A stretch of DNA of 64,000 nt from Anodontia alba (GCA_964016985.1 OZ024823.1:63942514-64006513), one strand, 5' to 3'; shown: positions 10,826 through 22,867, numbered from the stretch's first letter. Program-made: numbers and translations. The notes: generated by a model from the sequence alone, not told the origin.

Positions 10826-13617
10826 AGCTCACCTGAGCATGAAGTGCTCATGGTGAGCTATTATGATCGGTCAATGTCCATCATGGGTTGTGCAGCATCA
10901 ACTGTTTGCTTTAAAAGCCTACTCCTCCTACACATCTGGGCAAATTGACTCAAAACTTGGTAGGGAGCATAGGGGTGACTTGTAGATCAAAAATAGCTAA
11001 AATCTTTCCGATCGGAAGTCCAAGATGGCAACCGTGGCGTCCGTCTTGAAAATCTATTTTTAAGCCACCTGAGCTCTGCTCAGGATGAGCTATTGTGATC
11101 ACTTTTCGTCCGTCGTCCGTCCGTCCGTGCGTCCGTCCGTCCGTTAACATTTTCAAACGACTTCTCCTCTAAAGCCGCTGAGCCAATTTTGCTCAAATTT
11201 CATATGGAGCCTCCTTAGGGTGGGGGAACGAAAAATTGCTAAAATGGTCGCGGTCCGTTGACCAAGATTGCCGCCACGCCCATATATGGTAAAAACCTTT
11301 AAAAATCTTCTCCTCCAGAGAATGCCTTGGGGCTGAACCTTTGCAGGAATCATCGGGGACGGGAGGTCTACCAAAATTGCTAAAAGAATTGTCGTATGTT
11401 GACGTTTGACCTTTTTACGGCAAGGTCAAGTTTGCTTCCCTATGCATTTGTATGGGAAAAACCTTCAAAAATCTTCTTCTCCAAAACCGAGCATACCTTA
11501 TGGCTGAATCTTTGCATATATCTTTGGGAACAATAGAGCTACCAAAATTGCTATAATAATGGTCGTACATTGACATGACCTTTTTACGGTAAGGTCAATT
11601 TTGCTGCCTTATGCATTTGTATGGGAAAAATGTTCAGAATTTCAAACAACTTCTCCTCAGGAGCCTGTGGGCCAATTTTGCTCAAATTTCATATGGAGCC
11701 TCCTTAGGGTGGGGGCTAAAATGGTTGCGGTCTGTTGACCAAGATGGCCGCCACGCCCATATATGGTAAAAACCTTTAAAAATCTTCTCCTTCAGAACCG
11801 AGAATGCCTTGGGGCTGAACCTTTGCAGGAATCATGGGGGACGGGAGGTCTACCAACATTGCTAAAAGAATTGTCATATGTTCACGTTTGACCTTTTTAC
11901 GGCAAGGTCAAGTTTGCTTCCCTGTGCATTTGTATGGGAAAAACCTTTAAAAATCTTCTCCAAAACCTAGCATGCCTCATGGCTGAATCTTTGCATATAT
12001 CTTCGGGAACAGGAGGGCTACCAAAATTGCTAAAATAATGGTCGTACATTGACATTTGACCTTTTTACGTTAAGGTCAATTTTGCTTCCTTATGCATTTG
12101 TATGGGAAAAATGTTCAGAATTTAAAACAACTTCTCTTCTGGAGCCTCTGGGCCAATTTTGCTCAAATTTCATATGGAGCCTCCTTAGGTAGGGCGAACA
12201 AAAGATTGCTAAAATGGTCACGGTTCGTTGACCAAGATGGGCGCCATGCCCATATATGGTAAAAACCTTTATAAATCTTCTTCTTTGGAACCAAGGATGC
12301 TTTGGGGCTGAATGTTTGCATAAATCATCGGGGACAGGAGGTTTACCAAAGTTGCTAAAATAATGGTCATACATTGACATTTGACCTTTTTACCGCAAGG
12401 TCAAGTTGCTTCCTTATGCATTTGCATGGGAAAAAACATTTAAAAATCTTATTCTCCAAAACCGAGGATGGCTTGTGGCTGAATCTTTGCATATATCATC
12501 TGGAACGGGCGGTCTACCAAAGTTGCTAAAATAATTGTCATACATTGACATTTAACCTTTTTACGGCGAGGTCAAGTTTGCTTCTGTATGCATTTGTATG
12601 GGCCCCATACATTTGTATGGACAAAATGTTGATAATTTCAAATGGCTTTTCTTCTGAAGCCTCCGGGCCAGTGTTGCTCAAATTTCATGCAGAGCCTCCG
12701 TGGGCAGGAGAATGAAAGATTGCTAAAATGGGTATGGTCCATGATCAAAATGGCTGCCATGCCCATATATGGTAAAAACCTTAAAAAATCTTCTTCTCCA
12801 TAACCAAATAAGCCCTGGGTCCTAATCTTTGCAACGGGGGACAGGAGATCTACCAAAATTGCTCAAATGATGGTTCTATGTTGACATTTGACTTTTTTGC
12901 CTCCAAAGTCAAATTTGCTTCCCTATTTGTGTGGGCCATATACAGTTATATTGAAAGTATCGGAGTGACTTGTAGATCAACAGTAGTTAAAATTATTCTG
13001 ATTGGAAATCTAAGATGGCCATCATCTGGTTTATGTTTATAATATTTCCCTGCCACTGTGCTGTTTACATGTATAAAATCACGATTCTTCAGAAACCACT
13101 CAGCCAATTTCCACCAAATTTCACATTGATCCTTCTGTTGAAATGTCATTGATAGTTTATTCAAATGATCATGCTCCATTGACTGTCAGGCCCATATATT
13201 CTTCTTCAAAACTAAGAACTGTTCAAATGATGATATTTTCATTAGTTGCGATGATAGGATTGGAAAAATGTTGCATAACATCTGCATGTTTGCAGTGGCT
13301 ATGTCACTCAGGTGAGCAAATCGTGGCCCGTGGGCCTCTTGTTTTGTTTCTTCTCCTGACCAAAAGGCCAATTGACTTGAAACTTGGTAGGAAGCATCGG
13401 GGTGACTTGTAGATCAAAAATAGCTAAAATCGTTCTGATCTGAAATCCAAGATGGCCACCATAGCGGCCATTTTGAAAATCTATTTTTTGCTTCTTCTCC
13501 TGAAGAAAAGGCCAGTTGACTTGAAAATTGGTAGGAAGCATCGGGTTGACTTGTAGATCAAAAATAGTTAAAATCATTCCGATCGGAAATCCAAAATGGC
13601 CGATCGGAAATCCAAGT
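10826..13617 (+). mobile_element. C2: family C element split by D1, tail missing
   Basis: A family C head (CAGCTCACCTGAGCATGAAGTGCTC) and one C repeat run to 11060, where D1 is inserted. Two more C repeats resume at 13342 and end near 13617 without the family tail. The break falls in the run of Ts of the C repeat (TCTATTTTT before TTTCTTCTCC). The element is therefore older than D1 and 3'-truncated. Confidence 0.7.
11061..13341 (+). mobile_element. D1: Helentron-like element, family D, nested in C2
   Basis: The head is slightly mutated (AAGCCACCTGAGCTCTGCTCAGGATGAGC) and is followed by GTCCGTCC runs. The body alternates two ~240-bp half-units: one with 'GAGCCAATTTTGCTCAAATT' and one ending AAGATGGCCGCC then CCATATATGG, full period about 480-500 bp. 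The ~220-bp tail, shared with family C, ends with GGCCC/GGGCC and CTCTTG at 13341. Confidence 0.75.
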
Positions 13618-13830
13618 ATGGTGAAGATTTATGGTGTCCTCATTCTTCAGGTAAATGCTGTTCAAATTTTAGGACAAGCATGGTGAAGATTTATGGTGTC
13701 CTAATTCTTAGGGTAAATGCTGTTCAAATTTTAGGACAAGTATGGTGAAGATTTATGGTGTCCTTATTCTTAGGGCAAATGTTGTTCAAATTTTAGGGCA
13801 AGTATGATGAGGAGCAAAGTGCTAATATTT
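13611..13830 (+). repeat. ~64-bp tandem repeat, about 3 units
   Basis: TATGGTGAAGATTTATGGTG recurs at intervals of about 64 bp (starts near 13618, 13680 and 13741), with a degenerate fourth start near 13803. There is no coding signal. It abuts the truncated end of C2. Confidence 0.75.
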
Positions 13831-14310
13831 AGGGTAAATAATAGTTCTTTGTTGAGTGTGTTTGTGCATTTGGTAATGCAAGGGCCTCTAGTGCTAGAGG
13901 TCCATGTTCAATCACTGCAGGGGATGTGGTGTGGTGGTGGGGAGGGGGGGGGGGCTGGGGGTGGCTGGGGAGGCAGTAGAGAAATTATGCTCCATTAGCA
14001 TCATTGGCAGGAATGAGCTTAAAACAATGCACTGTCTTCATCGATCAATACATTAACTGTGCATTCCCTATGCATAGAAAGCCATTCTATGTGCACGTTA
14101 AAGATCCCACTACTGAGACAGAATTCCCTAGTTATCCATCCTGCAAAACTGACTTCCTGTGGTTAATGGTCAGATATGACCAACTGCAGTAAGGGGAGAA
14201 AGAAAGAAAGGAGAAAAGAAGTAATTGCTTTCTTGTCATAGTGATCTCTCTTGTAGGTGTGTCCAATCACCTTTAGGAAAACAACTTACTTCTGTAATAA
14301 CCCTAAATAT
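13831..14310. other. Unassigned stretch, possible SINE relic
   Basis: Around 13880-13920 a box-B-like GTTCAATCACTG is seen, followed by a G-rich tract and, at 14093-14112, 'GTGCACGTTAAAGATCCCAC', a phrase I associate with mollusc SINE-like repeats. No flanking duplication was found. Nothing here supports a gene. Confidence 0.3.
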
Positions 14311-14311
14311 T

Positions 14312-14465
14312 CAGACACCAAAACTGCATACCCAATTAAGGAGAATTGATACACTCTTTCAAAATTATTTTGAAAAGCGGTCTACTCTTCTGAAAAGGGA
14401 TCTACTCTAAAAGGAAAGAATTTGTTCCCCATGGGAGAAAATTCTTTCTGTTAGTGTAGACTTTT
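14312..14465. repeat. Foldback repeat FB, copy 1 (left part)
   Basis: Arms CTACTCTAAAAGGAAAGAAT and ATTCTTTCTGTTAGTGTAGA face each other around CCATGG. Related palindromes lie at 46040-46150 and 60105-60265. The right flank in the 60-kb copy (TTTCAGAAGGG) resumes here at 16467, after D2, so D2 inserted into this repeat. Confidence 0.55.
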
Positions 14466-16466
14466 TAGCTCACCTGAGCTATGCTCAGGATGAGCTATAG
14501 TGATCACTTTTTGTCCATCGTCTGTCCGTGCATCCCTCTGTCCGTTAACAGTTTCAAACGACTTCTCCTCTGAAGCCACTGAGCCAATTTTGCTCAAATT
14601 TCATATGGAGCCTCCTTAGGTTGGGGGAACGAAAGATTGCTAAAATGGTCATGGTCTGTTGACTAAGATGGCCACCATGCCCATATATGGTAAAAACCTT
14701 TAAAAATCTACTTATCCAGAACCCAGCATGCCTTGGGGCTTAATCTTTGCTGAAATCATTGGGGATGGGAAGTCTACCAAAGTTGCTAAAATGATGGTCC
14801 AACATGGATGTTTAACCTTTTTACAGTGAGGTCAAGTTTGCTTCCGTATGCATTTGTATGGGCCCATACATTTGTATGGGAAAATGTTGAGAATTTCAAA
14901 CAACTTCTCCTCTGAAGCCTCTGGGCCAGTGTTGCTCAAATTTCAAGTGGAGCCTCCTTGGGGCAAGGGAACGAAAGTTTGTTAAAATAGTGGCGGTCCA
15001 TTTACCAAGATGGCTGCCATGCCCATATATGGTAAAAACCTTTAAAAGTCTTCTTCTCCAGATGGGGCCTAATCTTTGCATCTTTGGGAACAGGAGGTCT
15101 ACCAAAATTGCTAAAATGATGGTCCTAAGTTGATGTTTCACATTTTTACGGCAAGGTCAAATTTGCTTTCCCATGCATTTGTATGGACCCTATACATTTA
15201 TATGGAAAAATGTTGAGAATTCATATTTTGGACAGCTCCTCTAAAGACTATGATCCAGTTGAGTTGAAACTTGATGAGGAGCATCGGGGCGCCAAGTAGA
15301 TACAAAATAGCTAAAATGATGAGCCGATGGAAAATCCAAGATGGCTGCCATAGCCTCCATCTTGAAAATCAATTTTCGACATCTCTTCCCAAACCTTTGG
15401 TCGATTTGAGCCGAAACTTGCTCTGTAGCAACAGGACAACATCTGGATTGAAATGAGCTAAAATCGTATTGATCGGAAATCCAAGATGGACATCTTCTCG
15501 CAAACCACAAGGCGAATTAAGTTGAAACTTACAATGTAGCAACAGGTTGATGTGTAAATGAAAAATAGCTAAAATGGCCGCCATACCTGTCATCTTGAAA
15601 ACCAATTTTTGACTTCACCCAGATCCTTGGGAGATTTGAGTTGAAACACACTGTAGCAACAGGATGACCTCTGCATCGAAAATAGCTATATTATAAAAAG
15701 AATGACCCTTGAGAGCAATGAGCACACACACAAAGACAAAAATAGCTGAAGTGTCTAAAACTTGCAATATATGATTAAAGTAGCAAAAGCTTTGTTACAA
15801 TCAACATTTTATTCTGCAAGGTTTATCTTCCCTTGCCCCTATGCTGTATACACATATAAATCATGATATTGTTAAATGCTTTCTCTTCAGAAATCAGTTG
15901 GCCAACTTCCACCAACTTTTGGGGGTGGTCGGGTGGTGCAAAGGTGTTGTGTATCTCACATCACCGGGGCGTCCAACTGATATTGGCTTACAGTTGGGCA
16001 AGGCCTGCTATCCTTGTAGCAGGTAAGGGTAGAGGGGGAATGTTTTTATTTTATCTGTTTCTTCACTTTCACTCCTGTTCCTCTTTCTTCCCTGTCCCTC
16101 TCTTTCATCTCTTCTACTATCTCTTCTATCTCTTTACTCCCTTTCTCTGGGAGACGACACAATATGACCCACAAGGGTTGACGTGTCGTTAAACTCCAAC
16201 AATCAATCCACCAACTTTCATGTCGATCCCTGTTGAACCAGGATTGAGAGTTTGTTCAAATGGTCATGCTCCATTGACTGTCTTGCCCATATATGGTAAA
16301 ATAATGATAATAAAAAAAAACACACCTTCTTCAAAACCAAGACCTACTCAAATGATGATCCTTTCATTAGTTGCAATGACAGGATTGGAAAAATATTGCA
16401 TAACATCTGCATATCTGCAGTGGCTATTTCACTCAGGTGAGCGAGCTGTGGCCCGTGGGCCTCTTG
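14466..16466 (+). mobile_element. D2: family D element carrying a SINE
   Basis: The head hairpin is AGCTCACCTGAGC-TAT-GCTCAGGATGAGCT. D units run to about 15230. Next come four C/E-like units (15231-15700) with 'GTTGAAACTTGATGAGGAGC' and AAGATGG words. The shared C/D tail, interrupted by a SINE at 15920-16207, ends GGCCC/GGGCC and CTCTTG at 16466. The mixed body shows that repeat units of different families can occur in one element. Confidence 0.7.
15920..16207 (+). mobile_element. SINE-like element S1, copy 1
   Basis: A 288-bp repeat starting GGGGTGGTCGGGTGGTGC and ending ACTCCAACAATCAAT, with a CT-rich middle. It is flanked by an 11-bp duplication CCACCAACTTT (15909-15919 and 16208-16218). 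It is a close match to 35252-35543. No ORF is expected. The internal promoter type was not identified. Confidence 0.75.
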
Positions 16467-16611
16467 TTTCAGAAGGGGATTGCTGTGCTGGAAAGCAAAA
16501 CAGGAAGGCACTAAAATGTGTTGATTGATTGGCAAACAGTGCTGGCTTTCACTTAGGTATTTTTGTCTGAACAAATAGAACACTTAGAACAAATCTGGTA
16601 AATCTTTTCAG

Positions 16612-16710
16612 ATGTAGGTCGAGAAATTATGATAGACAGCCCACCCATTTCCAACATGTTGCTGAATACCCCTAGTCAGACTAGATCCAGAATTGTGTCA
16701 ACTCTTCCAG
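16612..16710 (+). CDS. Host gene, internal exon (99 nt)
   Basis: The acceptor CTTTTCAG and the donor CCAG|GTATGT bound a 99-nt exon reading VGREIMIDSPPISNMLLNTP and then SQTRSRIVSTLP. It enters and leaves in phase 1, and its final G plus the GT that opens 35599 makes a Gly codon, so it joins the next exon in frame. I do not recognise the protein. Upstream exons must lie left of the window, or are too short to call within it. The neighbouring sequence on both sides is repeat. Confidence rests on the splice signals and phase agreement rather than homology. Confidence 0.6.
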
Positions 16711-16774
16711 GTATGTAACTTTTGTCATCAAGAACTTTGAATAGGGAATTATTCAACATTATATGGCAGATATT

Positions 16775-17172
16775 ATAATCCCTCTACCAGATGTGGAGGG
16801 GGACATATTGTTTTCCCCAGATACCATTAGCATCTGCATTTGCGTCGGTGTGACAGTTTCTTGTGTGCACAATATCTTTATAACCAGTTAGTGGATTTTC
16901 ATCAAACTTGCAGGGCAATATCATTTAGAAATGTTTAAGGGGTGATTAGACTTTGGTGACCTTGACCTCATTTCCAAAGTCACAGTACTCCAAAATTTAC
17001 CAAAATCTGATTTTGTGCATTCTGTCCCCTGAACCACTGGATGGATTTAGTTGGGTCAAACAAGCATCAATGTATCTTTGGGACAATGTAAAGTGTTGAT
17101 TAGATTTTGGTGACCAGGACTTAGAATGTTGGAGGTAGGGGGCTGGTGACATCTGTTTTCTCTGAAAACAAG
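16775..17172 (+). mobile_element. J: short element of the CCCTC-headed type
   Basis: The head ATAATCCCTCTACC-AGAT-GTGGAGGGGG is a hairpin, and GGGGACATATTG resembles the head of element F. There is about one and a half repeat units with 'GATTAGATTTTGGTGACC'. The tail carries GGTAGGGGG, an inverted copy of the head, then the stem TGTTTTC/GAAAACA and AG before a T run. It is about 400 bp, the smallest member seen, and lies 64 bp downstream of a host splice donor. Confidence 0.5.
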
Positions 17173-17239
17173 TTTTTAGTTGAACAGTATAAAGACCATG
17201 TAGAAAATGCATAGCAGATATTGACCATTATGTCATTAA

Positions 17240-17460
17240 GGCAATTCTTAATGTGATGGTACATCATTTTAACTGCATAATACATTAACCTATAGATAAT
17301 GTGCTATTCTAGTCTGTATTCAAACCTTCCTAAGAAAAACGACAAGTCTTAATCCAGAGGTCCTTTAGGCAGTTACCTGTGTGACCTCATTTTTCCCGCT
17401 ATTTTGATTAGGTGTCAGTTTCTTTTCTGTGGAACAAAGAAAATAAACAGGATTTTTTAC
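17240..17460 (-). repeat. Inverted copy of the 34.9-35.2 kb repeat
   Basis: Its reverse complement matches 34893-35190 in blocks, for example AGCACATTATCTATAGGTTA and AAGACTTGTCGTTTTTCT. Because DIRS-like coding lies between the two, they may be the inverted terminal repeats of that element. A related stand-alone copy at 2009 makes an independent MITE possible. Confidence 0.5.
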
Positions 17461-17702
17461 TGGGTGAAAAAAATCTAAATTTTCTTTCTTTTCTTCAATT
17501 TATTTTCTTATTTCCTGTCATATGTTCCTTTATCATTCATTTCACAGAAAATTCTATTTCTTACTTTAAATCGTTATTTTTGATTTCACGTTATTATTGA
17601 TTGTTGATCTATGTCATACGTTTTCGCAACTTTTCATGTCGATCTTTGGCGGCATTTGTGGTCATATTAAAGCCTTGTAGGATAATCATTCAAAATGCTT
17701 AT
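17461..17702. other. AT-rich stretch, no gene seen
   Basis: It is T-rich with no recognisable motif. If the inverted repeats are DIRS termini, this would be its 5' untranslated leader. Confidence 0.4.
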
Positions 17703-19407
17703 TAGCTCACCTGAGCACGAAGTGCTCATGGTGAGCTATTATGGTCAGTCAATGTCCGTCGTCCATCGTGCATCGTCTGTCATGCAGCGTCAACAATTGC
17801 TTTAAAAGCCTACTCCTCCTACACCCCTGGGCCAATTGACTTGATACTTGGTAGGAAGCATCGGGGTGACTTGTAGATCAAAAATAGCTAAAATCGTTCC
17901 GATCGGAAATCCAAGATGGCTGCCATCTTGAAAATCTATTTTTCGCTTCTTCTCCTGAACCGAAAGGCCATATATTGACTCCAAACTTGCTAGGAAGCAT
18001 CAGGGTGACTTGTGGATCAAAAATAGCTAAAATCGTGCTGATCGGAAATCCAAGATGGCCGCCATCTTGAAAATCTATTTTTCACTTCTTCTCCTGAAGC
18101 GAAAGGCCAGTTGACTCCAAACTTGCTAGGAAGCATCAGGGTGACTTGTAGATCAAAAATAGCTAAAATCATGCCGATCGGAAATCCAAGATGGCCGCCA
18201 TGGCCGCCATCTTGAAAATCTATTTTTCGCTTCTTCTCCTGAACCGAAAGGCCAATTGACTCCAAACTTGCTAGGAAGCATCAGGGTGACTTGTAGATCA
18301 AAAGTAGTTAAAATCGTGCCGATCGGAAATCCAAGATGGCCGCCATGGCGGCCATCTTGAAAATCTATTTTTCACTTCTTCTCCTGAACCGAAAGGCCAA
18401 TTGACTCCAAACTTGCTAGGAAGCATCAGGATGATTTGTAGATCAAAAATAGCTAAAATCGTGCCAATTTGAAATCCAAGATGGCTGCCATGGCCGCATC
18501 TTGAAAATCTATTTTTCGCTTCTTCTCCTGAACCGAAAGGCCAGTTGACTCGAAACTTGCTAGGAAGCATTTGGGTGACTTGTAGATCAAAAATAGCTAA
18601 AATCGTGCCAATTGGAAATCCAGGATGGGCGCCATGGCAGCCATCTTGAAAATCTATTTTTCGCTTCTTCTCCTGAACTGAAAGGCCAGTTGACTCGAAA
18701 CTTGGTAGGAAGCATTTGGGTGACTTGTAGATCAAAAATAGCTAAAATCATGCAGATCGTAAATCCAAGATGGCCACGATGGCAGCTATCTTGAAAATCT
18801 ATTTTTCACTTCTTCTCCTAAACCCAAAGTCAGTTGACTCGAAACTTAGTAGGAAGCATTTGGGTGACTTGTAGATCAAAAATGGCTAAAATCGTTCTGA
18901 TCCGAAATCCCAGATGGCCACCATGGCCACGATCTTGAAAATCTTTATTTAGCTTCTTCTCCTGCACTGAAAGGCCAATTGACTCCAAACTTGTTAGGAG
19001 ACATTGGGGTGACTTGTAGATGAAAAATAGATAAAATCATGCCAATCAGATATCCAAGATGGCATCCATGGTAGCCATCTTGAAAATCTATTTTTCGCTT
19101 CTTCTTCTGAACCGGAAGGACAGTTGACTCGAAACTTGGTAGGAAGCATTGGGGTGACTCGTAGATCAAAAATAGCTAAAATCGTGCCGATCGTAAATCC
19201 AAGCTGGCCGCCATTTAGAGTTTGTTCAAATGATCACGCTCCATTGACTGGCATGCCATATATATTCTTCTTCAAAATTAAGAACTGCTTAAATGATGAT
19301 CTTTTCATTAGTTGGGATGACAGGATTGGAAAAATGTTGCATAACATCTGCATATCTGCAGTAGCTATGTCACTCAGGTGAGCGACCCGTGGCCCGTGGG
19401 CCTCTTG
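17703..19407 (+). mobile_element. C3: Helentron-like element, family C, complete
   Basis: It has the full C head (TGAGCA-CGAAG-TGCTCA), eight to ten 145-bp units with AAGATGGCC palindromes, the unique tail and the terminal stem GGCCC/GGGCC plus CTCTTG. It is highly similar to C1 and C4. The left flank ends ...TTAT and the right flank starts TCTTG, which fits a T|T insertion. It lies in the presumed leader of the plus-strand DIRS-like element. Confidence 0.8.
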
Positions 19408-19499
19408 TCTTGTTCTTCTTGTACCAGGTTATCCACTTATTTGATCTGTAATAACTGGACTGAGAACACTTGGGATCTTGCAGAGAAACAAAGACTTTA

Positions 19500-20903
19500 T
19501 TCTGCTAGAAGATCTACCATGAAGTGAAAGCAAGCAAAGAAGAACTTTGTTGAGTCAGATTTGTCTGATGACAACTCCTTTAATAATGGGACCACCACCC
19601 CGCAAGGCTTTACTGCTGGGGGGTAAGCCCCATATTGGTGGCAACAACATGGATGCTATTGGCATCCAAAGCGCAAGTCCACCAGGCACCGGTCACCAGT
19701 CACCGAGCACCAGACACCAGTCAGCTTCACCAGGCACCAGTCAAACAGGCACCTGGCTACCATGCACTGGTCAACTAGGCACCGGGCAACCAATCACTGG
19801 TCAACCAGGCACCAGTCACCAGGCGCAAGTCACCGGTCACCTGTCATCCAGGCTCTGGTCATCAAGCAGTGATTACCAGGCACCAGTCACGGGGCTCCGT
19901 TCAATGAGTCTCTACTACCAGGCACCGGGCACCAGTCAGTCACCGGACACCAGTCACAGGGCAACCAGGCACTGGTCAACCGGGCATCTGGGCACCAGGC
20001 ACCAGGCACCAGTCAATTCACCTGGCACCAGTCATCAGGCAGCAAACGCTTGGCACTGAACACCTGATGGCCAATTATAGACAAAGGAGTTCTGAGCAGT
20101 CATTAGCAAATGAGCCTCAGAACTCAGTAAATACTCAAAGAATATTACTATTATTAGAACCAGACTTTAGTGCCATATCAAATTCCAGTATAGTTATTGA
20201 TCCCCCTACTAACACTTGGGAATCTTCTAATAAGCAGACATCTCTAAACAGACAGAGTAGAAGAGATCAGCCTAAGTCAAAACATAAGAGTAAAAAGAGG
20301 AGAAGATATAGATCATCTTCATCTTCTTCCTCTTCAACATCTTCCTCTTTGTCATCTCACAAGAGAAGTAAAAAATCAAAGAGGTCCAGACACTCACATA
20401 AGAAGAGAAGAAGACGTTTGGCGTCGTCTTCATCTTTACAATCTATAAAAGACTATGGTAGATACAAAAGACAAAGACATCCCTCTCCTCAGGTTGTAGA
20501 TGTGCAGTCTACAGAACAACCTGCTAGGATCATAGAGGAAACACCAATTATACATTCCGATAATGTGGTGCAACATCTTTCAAAGGACTCAGACTCTGAA
20601 CCTGAAATAGAAATCAGACACTTTGACACTAGATATGTCTAGTAAGGGCAAATATTCTGTTCCAGTTAGAAACTTAGAAGTCTGGGAGAAAAGAGCACGC
20701 AAATTAGTGGTGATTAATTCACATGCTGACTTATTTTCTTTGGCAGATTATCTCTCTCTTCAACAAGACTCCATGTCAGTCACTACCTTGTCCAGACTCT
20801 TGGAAGCAGTGGCCAAATCAATTAAACATGCTACCACCATGTCAACTATATTGGCCATAGAATTGTTCAGGCTAGACAGCTAAAGCCTCATCTGAACTAT
20901 TAT
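19500..20903 (+). pseudogene. DIRS-like element: gag, 5' part (frame-broken)
   Basis: A broken reading frame starts near 19517 (FVESDLSDDNS...) and passes through a minisatellite-encoded His/Gln/Ser/Pro stretch. It continues at 20067 as a very basic Ser-rich domain (KHKSKKRRRYRSSSSSSSS). At 20623 another frame gives VWEKRARKLVVINSHADL and LSRLLEAVAKSIKHATTMST, typical of gag-like proteins of DIRS elements from memory. At least three frame changes are present. The final codons ASSELLL run into D3 at 20904 and resume as DSSSHELRNAP at 28444. Confidence 0.7.
19674..20050 (+). repeat. Coding minisatellite, CACCAGTCACCAGGC-like units
   Basis: Degenerate 6-15-bp units such as GGCACCAGTCACC repeat for about 375 bp inside the DIRS gag region, encoding GTSHQAP-like peptides in one frame. 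It is probably an in-element expansion. Confidence 0.7.
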
Positions 20904-21197
20904 TAGCTCACCTGAGCTATGCTCAGGATGAGCTATAGTGATCACTTTTTGTCCGTCGTCCGTCCGTCCATGCGTCCGTCAGTCCGTTAACATTTTCAAA
21001 CGACTTCTCCTCAGAAGTCCCTGAGCCAATTTTGCTCAAATTTCAAACCTCCTTAGGTTGGGGGGAACAAAAGATTGCTAAAATGGTCGCGGTCCATTGA
21101 CCAAGATGGCCGCCATGCCCACATATGGTAAAACCTTTAAAAACCTTCTTCTCCAGAACCGAGGACACCTTGGGGCTTACTCTTTGCCAAAATCATC

Positions 21198-21224
21198 GGG
21201 GGGGGGGGGGGGGGGGGGGGGGGG
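21198..21224 (+). repeat. Poly-G tract
   Basis: A run of about 26 Gs replaces the GGGGACGGG region of a D unit. It creates artificial Gly or Pro frames on both strands, which are not genes. Confidence 0.9.
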
Positions 21225-21904
21225 TGTACCAGAGTTGCTAAAAAATTTCTTCTCCAAAACCGAGGATGCCTTGTGGCTGAATCTTTGCATATATCATCGG
21301 GAATGGGACGTCTACCAAATTTGCTAAAATAATGATTGTACATTGACATTTGACCTTTTGTACGGCAAGGTCAAGTTTGCTTCCTTATGCATTTGTATGG
21401 GAAAAATGTTCTAAATTTCAAAAAACTTCTCCTCTGGGGCCTCTGGGCCAATGTTGCTCAAATTTCATATGGAGCCTCCTTAGGTTGTGGGGAACAAAAG
21501 ATTGCTAAAATGGTCGCGGTCCATTTCCCAAGATGGCCGCCAAGCCCATATATGGTAAAAACCTTTAACAATCTTCTTCTCCAGAACCAAGGATGCCTTG
21601 GGCCTGAATCTTTGCATAAATCATTGGGGATGGGGGATCTACCAAAGTTGCTAAAATAATGGTCGTACATTGACATTTGACCCTTTTTACAGCAAGGTCA
21701 AGTTTGCTTCCTTATGCATTTGTATGGGAAAAATGTTCTAAATTTCAAATGACTTCTCCTCTGGAGCCTCTGGGCTAATGTTGCTCAAATTTCATATGGA
21801 GTCTCCTTAGGTTGGGGGAATGGTCGCAGTCCTTTGACCAAGATGGCCTCCATGCCCATATATGGTAAAAACCTTTAAAAACCTTCTTCTCCAGAACCAA
21901 GGAT

Positions 21905-22421
21905 TCCTATGGCTACTTTCAAGAATTAAAGAATATTTATCCATCGAGAACAGAGTAAAATTCTATAAATCCCACGTTCAGCCATCTAGACTTTTGTAAT
22001 ATTATTTGGGGAAATACGTCGCAAAAAAATCTGATGAAAATTTACCGACTTCAAAAACAAGCTTGCAGAATTATTCTAAAATTAGGATATTTATGATATG
22101 GCCAAAAGTATGAATAAAATTAAAATCCTTACAATTAATGAGCGTATTTTCCTAAGGAAGGCCAAATTTATGTTTAAAGTATTTATTCAGAAAGCTCCAT
22201 TATATATCAGAGATCTGTTTGAGCCGACCATTTTAAATAACGAATCTCGTATTTTACGGTCCTCTTCAAATAATAATTTTGTAACCCCAAAACCAAACAA
22301 AGAATTATTTAAAGATAGTTTGTCATATTCAGGAACACTTATTTGGAACGTTTTACCGGAACATATAAAATTATCAAAGAATATATCAATTTCCATAAAC
22401 GATGCATACAGTGGATGAAAT
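21905..22421 (+). pseudogene. LINE reverse transcriptase, C-terminal fragment
   Basis: Three frames in sequence give SRIKEYLSIENRVKFYKS, DFCNIIWGNTSQKNLMKIYR then LQKQACRIILKLGY, and 22098-22418 'KAPLYIRDLFEP' to 'SGTLIWNVLP'. This is the conserved tail after the RT palm/thumb of many non-LTR retrotransposons. The catalytic RT boxes and endonuclease are missing through 5' truncation, and two frameshifts are present. The clade was not resolved. Confidence 0.75.
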
Positions 22422-22442
22422 CTTAATCTTTCTTTTCTTTAA

Positions 22443-22664
22443 CCCATTTATGCCGGATGGATTCTTCTACCTAAACTCTTTGGACAGGTCCATTTCCTAT
22501 ATCAGAGGCATCTGGTTGGTTTTTATCATTATCATGTTTTGTAGAAATGTCTGTACTTAATGCAAACAGTGTATACCCTGATCAGATGGCGCGGTCTGTG
22601 GCGTCTGATCTGGGTCTACACTGTTTACCAATGTCCCTTTTATGGGACGCTAGGCTTAAATGGG
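22443..22664. mobile_element. MITE with TTAA target duplication
   Basis: The ends CCCATTTATGCC and GGCTTAAATGGG are inverted repeats flanked by TTAA on both sides (22439-22442, 22665-22668), as in piggyBac-type elements. The inner part is itself palindromic (CTGATCAGATGGCG with GGCGTCTGATCTGGG). A similar inner palindrome occurs at 30205-30245. Confidence 0.65.
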
Positions 22665-22867
22665 TTAATATATATGTATATAGTACATGCTAATCATGTA
22701 ATGATACATTCAGTCGTGTGAGAGTGGGTGTATAATATTTATTGTGTAAATTGTTTTACTGTTTTCTATACATTACTGACATGTGTATTTGTAAAGTAGT
22801 TGTAGTGGGCCTCAAGGAAGAGTAGCTTATAGCTAATTGTGTTACCCACTGAAAATAAAGTCTTTAT

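Noticed and set aside
15841..16192. Possible small protein genes at 15841-16192 and 35277-35525
   Set aside because: Both lie inside two copies of the same SINE-like element with target duplications.
21097..21349. Gly-rich and Pro-rich open frames
   Set aside because: Produced by a poly-G tract in a D unit.
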